A stretch of DNA of 8,043 nucleotides from JBBRTJ01 sp038244535 (GTDB lineage: Bacteria; Actinomycetota; Acidimicrobiia; Acidimicrobiales; Ilumatobacteraceae): NCBI GenBank assembly GCA_038244535.1, contig JBBRTJ010000127.1, forward strand, positions 1 to 8,043, read 5' to 3'. The notes beneath the pieces are model-generated. The model worked only from the letters and a program-made list of their open reading frames with translations, was not told where the DNA came from and made no database searches. Positions 5,810-8,043 of this stretch are shown here, piece after piece. The translations under genes were made by a program, and so were the position numbers. Each line of letters opens with the position of its first letter. The stretch's first letter is position 1.

Positions 5810-5815
5810 AGTGTA
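5810..5815 (-). promoter_or_regulatory. -10 box of a likely leaderless promoter for the RecB-like gene
   Basis: On the minus strand TACACT is followed by seven bases before the ATG at 5802, with no Shine-Dalgarno. The element is well placed to start transcription at the A of ATG and would drive the run RecB-like, PAP2, DsbA-fold and perhaps WS/DGAT. A GAACCC about 16 bases upstream is only a poor -35. Confidence 0.48.
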
Positions 5816-5856
5816 GGGAGGGGGTGCGCGAGGGTTCGGCGATGGCGAACGGGGGG

Positions 5857-6714
5857 TCAGCCCTCGCCGAGGAGGAACGCCAACACCACCGACGCCACGA
5901 GCGGCGGGTCTTCGAGGGGGCCGAAGTGGCCGACGCTCGGGAGGCGCACGAGGCGGCCGCGAGGGAGGCGGTCGGCGATCTCGGGGGCGATGCGCCCAGG
6001 GCCGACGTCGCCGTCGTCGCCACCGGCCATCACCAGGACCGGGCAGGTCACCAGGGTGAGGCGCTCGAACGTGCGATGGGCGCCGCTGCCCTGGTAGACG
6101 TCGGCTTCATCGTCGGGCCGGCACCGCAAGGTGATCCCGCCTTCGGCGGTGGGGGCGAACCCATGCTCGACGTAGGCCCGCAGGGCGGCAGGCGTCAGGG
6201 CGTTCAACGGGGGCTTGCCGGCGAAGTTGGCGTAAGCCTCGTCGTAGCTGGCGAAGTCGGCGCGGCGGCGCCTGGCCCCTGCGGACAACGGGTTGTTGGC
6301 GGGGTCGCGCGCCGGGTCGGGTGGGAAGGCGATGGGTTCGAAGGCGGCGATGGCCCGGAACGTACCGGGCGAGTCCTCCTCGGTCATGAGGAGCGCGGCG
6401 CCCCCCATCGAGTGGCCGACGGCGACGCACCCCCGTAGGCCGAGGGCGTCGACGACGGCGACGACGTCCTCGCCCATCCCGGTCCACTCGATGGGGCCGA
6501 TGGGGCGGTTCGAGGTGCCGTGGGCGCGGAAGTCGAGGGCGAAGCAGCGGAACCGCTCGGACACGAGCTCGGCCAACGGACCCCACACGGTGGCATGGAA
6601 CCCCGTGGCGTGGGCGAAGAGTAGCGGGGGGCTTCCGTCGGCACCCCCGAGGTCGTGAACGGTCACCACGACGCCGTCGGTGGAAGGAACCTCGATCACC
6701 TCGCCGCGAGCCAT
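5857..6714 (-). CDS. Alpha/beta hydrolase
   Basis: A 285-residue alpha/beta-hydrolase-fold enzyme, cytoplasmic, probably an esterase or a related hydrolase. Residue numbers count from the ATG at 6714. HATG (35-38) forms the oxyanion region, DFRAHGTSNRP (61-71) is typical of the family, and the nucleophile elbow GHSMGG carries Ser102. Catalytic acid candidates are Asp233-Asp234 or Asp236 in AGGDDGD, and the His is His263 in VGHFGPLEDP. A cap region of about 60 residues (from ~135) sets the substrate, which cannot be inferred. Two further ATGs at 6726 and 6723 add four or three residues; no Shine-Dalgarno or TANNNT box separates these choices. The frame stays open to 7164, but beyond 6726 it runs antisense to the divergent SnoaL-like gene and is not coding. 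It ends 54 bases before the RecB-like gene, which has its own promoter-like element. Confidence 0.9.
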   Translation of the reverse strand: MARGEVIEVPSTDGVVVTVHDLGGADGSPPLLFAHATGFHATVWGPLAELVSERFRCFALDFRAHGTSNRPIGPIEWTGMGEDVVAVVDALGLRGCVAVGHSMGGAALLMTEEDSPGTFRAIAAFEPIAFPPDPARDPANNPLSAGARRRRADFASYDEAYANFAGKPPLNALTPAALRAYVEHGFAPTAEGGITLRCRPDDEADVYQGSGAHRTFERLTLVTCPVLVMAGGDDGDVGPGRIAPEIADRLPRGRLVRLPSVGHFGPLEDPPLVASVVLAFLLGEG

Positions 6715-6784
6715 GGCCGCCATCATCGCCGCTGCATCCCGGGCACCCCCAACCGCTCCCGGCCGGCGGTGGCGGCAGACGTCG

Positions 6785-6790
6785 TACGCT
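6785..6790 (+). promoter_or_regulatory. -10 box of a likely leaderless promoter for the SnoaL-like gene
   Basis: TACGCT is followed by eight bases before the GTG at 6799. No Shine-Dalgarno is present. It lies in the 84-base divergent gap shared with the alpha/beta hydrolase. No -35 is evident. Confidence 0.42.
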
Positions 6791-6798
6791 GCCGGATC

Positions 6799-7188
6799 GT
6801 GGCGTCCGACTCTGCGGCCGAGGTGCGGGCGGCCAACGATGCCTTCTACGAGGCCTTCGAGCTGCGTGACCTCGACCGCATGAGCGACACCTGGGAGCAC
6901 AGCGATGCCGCCAGCTGCACGCATCCCGGGTGGGCGACGCTGCACGGATGGGGTGCAGTGGCGGCCAGCTGGTACGCGCTGTTCACCAACGGCCAGCGGC
7001 TGCAGTTCATCGTCACGGGCGAGCGCGTGGTGGTCGAGGGTGATGTCGGCTGGGTGTCGTGCGACGAGAACGTGCTCGGCGATGGGGCCGGCGTGGGGAG
7101 CACGGTGGCGGCGCTCAACGTGTTTCGCCGCACGTCGCACGGCTGGAAGCTCGTGGCCCACCACGGCAGTGGCGTGGCGGCGGGCTGA
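6799..7188 (+). CDS. SnoaL / NTF2-like protein
   Basis: A 129-residue small alpha+beta barrel of the NTF2/SnoaL superfamily. The first helix is AEVRAANDAFYEAFELRDLDRMSDTWEHSD (7-36), the standard N-terminal helix pair of this fold. It is followed by CTHPGW (40-45), a helix with GWGAVAASWYALF (50-62), and strands ending in WKLVAHHGS (116-124). The conserved His and Trp residues line the pocket in relatives. Members range from isomerases and hydrolases to non-enzymatic ligand binders, so no reaction is assigned. Length is usual for the family. The GTG at 6799 starts exactly before the first helix and behind a TANNNT box; the frame is open upstream to 6655, but that part overlaps the divergent hydrolase gene. 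It is divergent from the hydrolase and convergent with the LapA-domain gene, whose stop lies three bases away. Confidence 0.88.
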   Translation: MASDSAAEVRAANDAFYEAFELRDLDRMSDTWEHSDAASCTHPGWATLHGWGAVAASWYALFTNGQRLQFIVTGERVVVEGDVGWVSCDENVLGDGAGVGSTVAALNVFRRTSHGWKLVAHHGSGVAAG

Positions 7189-7191
7189 CGC

Positions 7192-7455
7192 CTAGTTGTT
7201 GTCGGCCTTGTTCTTGCGCCGCTTCCACAGGTACCCGCCGAGACGGTCGAGCAGGACACCAAGGGCGACGAGGACCACGAACATGATCCAGCGCGGTGCG
7301 TTGAAGTCGAAGAAGAGGAAGGTGATCTGCATGCTCTCGGTGTTCTGCGCCACGAAGATGATGATCGCCAGCGCGATCACGCCCCCGACGACGAGCCGGG
7401 CGATGTTCATCTCGTTCCCGCCATCGATCTTCGGGTAGTCGCCCGACGAGGTCAT
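7192..7455 (-). CDS. Small LapA-domain (DUF1049) membrane protein
   Basis: An 87-residue inner-membrane protein. The first membrane segment covers about residues 16-38 (MNIARLVVGGVIALAIIIFVAQN), followed by a short loop NTESMQITFLFFDFNAP. The second segment covers about 56-72 (IMFVVLVALGVLLDRLGG) and the tail is basic (WKRRKNK). The FVAQN-T-E/x-V/M-x-I-x-FLFF pattern is typical of LapA/DUF1049 proteins. In proteobacteria LapA works with LapB in lipopolysaccharide control; in Actinobacteria, which lack LPS, the role is unknown. The ATG at 7455 overlaps the acyl-CoA dehydrogenase stop as ATGA, with AAAGGGGA upstream inside that gene; an ATG at 7410 (residue 16) is an alternative start. Confidence 0.87.
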   Translation of the reverse strand: MTSSGDYPKIDGGNEMNIARLVVGGVIALAIIIFVAQNTESMQITFLFFDFNAPRWIMFVVLVALGVLLDRLGGYLWKRRKNKADNN

Positions 7456-8043
7456 GAGGTCCCCTTTGGTTCGCGCGGCAGCCCCAGCAGCCGCTCGCCG
7501 ATGATGTTGCGCTGCACCTGGCTCGTGCCTCCTGCGATCCGTCCACCAGGGGCGGCGAGCATGCCGGCCGCCGTTGCGCCCCCAAGCAGGGCATCGGCCC
7601 CGGCGACGTCACCACGCAGCATCGCCGCGTCGAACATGAGCTCGGTGATGCCGAGCTTCATGAGCGATGCCGCCGTGGAGGCGACCGCACCTTGGCGCCG
7701 CCCCATGGCCTTGAAGGCGTTGCCCCGGGCCAGCAGCTGCGCGAGGCGGTCGCGCTGGACCGCGGGCAGCCCGGCACCCTGGCCGATCGCCGCCATCGAC
7801 TCGAGCCGCCGTTCGAGGCCGATGACCGAGGCGCCGATGTGGCCGCGTTCGCTGGTGAGCACGGCCATCCCCACGTCCCAGCCCTTGTGCAACGGTCCGA
7901 GCAGGGCGTCGGCAGGAACCTCGACATCGGTGAAGAAGACCTCGTCGAACTCGGCCTCGCCGGTCATCTGCCGGAGCGGGCGCACGTCGATGCCCGGCAG
8001 CGCCATGTCGAGCAGGAAGAACGAGATGCCCTGGTGCTTGGGC
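7452..8043 (-). CDS. Acyl-CoA dehydrogenase, C-terminal part (N-terminus beyond window edge)
   Basis: The visible 196 residues are the middle beta-domain end and the C-terminal helical domain of an FAD-dependent acyl-CoA dehydrogenase, which oxidises acyl-CoA to trans-2-enoyl-CoA. PKHQGISFFLLDMALPGIDVRPLRQMTGE starts the visible part. FDEVFFTDVEVPADALLG and GWDVGMAVLTSERGHIG follow, then four helices and the closing IAGGTSQVQRNIIGERLLGLPRE. The ATG at 8006 is internal, since the frame is open and conserved up to the window edge. At the position where many members have the catalytic Glu before G-T (as in EGTSEIQ) this protein has Gly (AGGT). The base may thus sit elsewhere, or the protein may pair with another subunit, as in heteromeric mycobacterial FadE complexes. 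It overlaps and precedes the LapA-domain gene. Confidence 0.93.
   Translation of the reverse strand, partial: PKHQGISFFLLDMALPGIDVRPLRQMTGEAEFDEVFFTDVEVPADALLGPLHKGWDVGMAVLTSERGHIGASVIGLERRLESMAAIGQGAGLPAVQRDRLAQLLARGNAFKAMGRRQGAVASTAASLMKLGITELMFDAAMLRGDVAGADALLGGATAAGMLAAPGGRIAGGTSQVQRNIIGERLLGLPREPKGTS

Noticed and set aside
4909..6438. 509-codon open frame on the plus strand
   Set aside because: It runs antisense to the PAP2, RecB-like and hydrolase genes, all of which show complete family motifs. Its product is a Gly/Asp/Glu/Arg-rich low-complexity chain typical of GC-rich antisense frames.
6727..7164. N-terminal extension of the alpha/beta hydrolase
   Set aside because: Antisense to the SnoaL-like gene and outside the conserved hydrolase fold.

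Overview
The window looks like an ordinary chromosomal stretch of a high-GC actinobacterium. GC content is high, third codon positions are strongly G/C, starts are often GTG, and several genes appear to be read from leaderless transcripts. The gene content (WS/DGAT acyltransferase, acyl-CoA dehydrogenase, SnoaL-like protein, single-Cys DsbA-fold protein) recalls Acidimicrobiia or mycobacterium-like lineages. That taxonomic guess is inference; no rRNA or other marker gene is present.

Layout from left to right. (1) Positions 1-707, minus: N-terminal part of a secreted protein of unknown function, cut by the window edge. (2) 708-829: intergenic, with an inverted repeat and a possible promoter. 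(3) 830-1899, minus: a short-chain dehydrogenase whose stop overlaps the start of an 88-residue protein of unknown function. (4) 1900-2072: divergent intergenic region with a palindrome and a short tandem repeat. (5) 2073-2234, plus: a 53-residue protein with a strong Shine-Dalgarno. (6) 2266-5802, minus: a run of four genes, transcribed in the order RecB-like PD-(D/E)XK nuclease, PAP2 phosphatase, DsbA-fold protein, WS/DGAT acyltransferase. (7) 5857-6714, minus: an alpha/beta hydrolase, divergent from (8) 6799-7188, plus: a SnoaL/NTF2-like protein. (9) 7192-8043, minus: the C-terminal part of an acyl-CoA dehydrogenase overlapping a small LapA-domain membrane protein. No stretch over 300 bases lacks a gene.

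Functionally the window leans towards lipid and acyl metabolism. The PAP2 enzyme could make diacylglycerol from phosphatidate, and WS/DGAT could esterify it to triacylglycerol. The acyl-CoA dehydrogenase oxidises acyl-CoAs, and the SDR and alpha/beta hydrolase are of unknown substrate. The RecB-like nuclease, coupled by a GTGA overlap to the PAP2 gene, is the member that does not fit.

Three of the adjacent same-strand pairs are joined by stop/start overlaps (TGATG, GTGA, ATGA). Four genes have a TANNNT box 6-8 bases before the start codon and no convincing Shine-Dalgarno, which points to leaderless mRNAs. I saw no tRNA, rRNA, CRISPR array, insertion sequence, phage gene or recognisable defence system. 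Nothing here is clearly a new multi-gene system; the best leads are the small unknown proteins, the single-cysteine DsbA-fold protein and the regulatory architecture.
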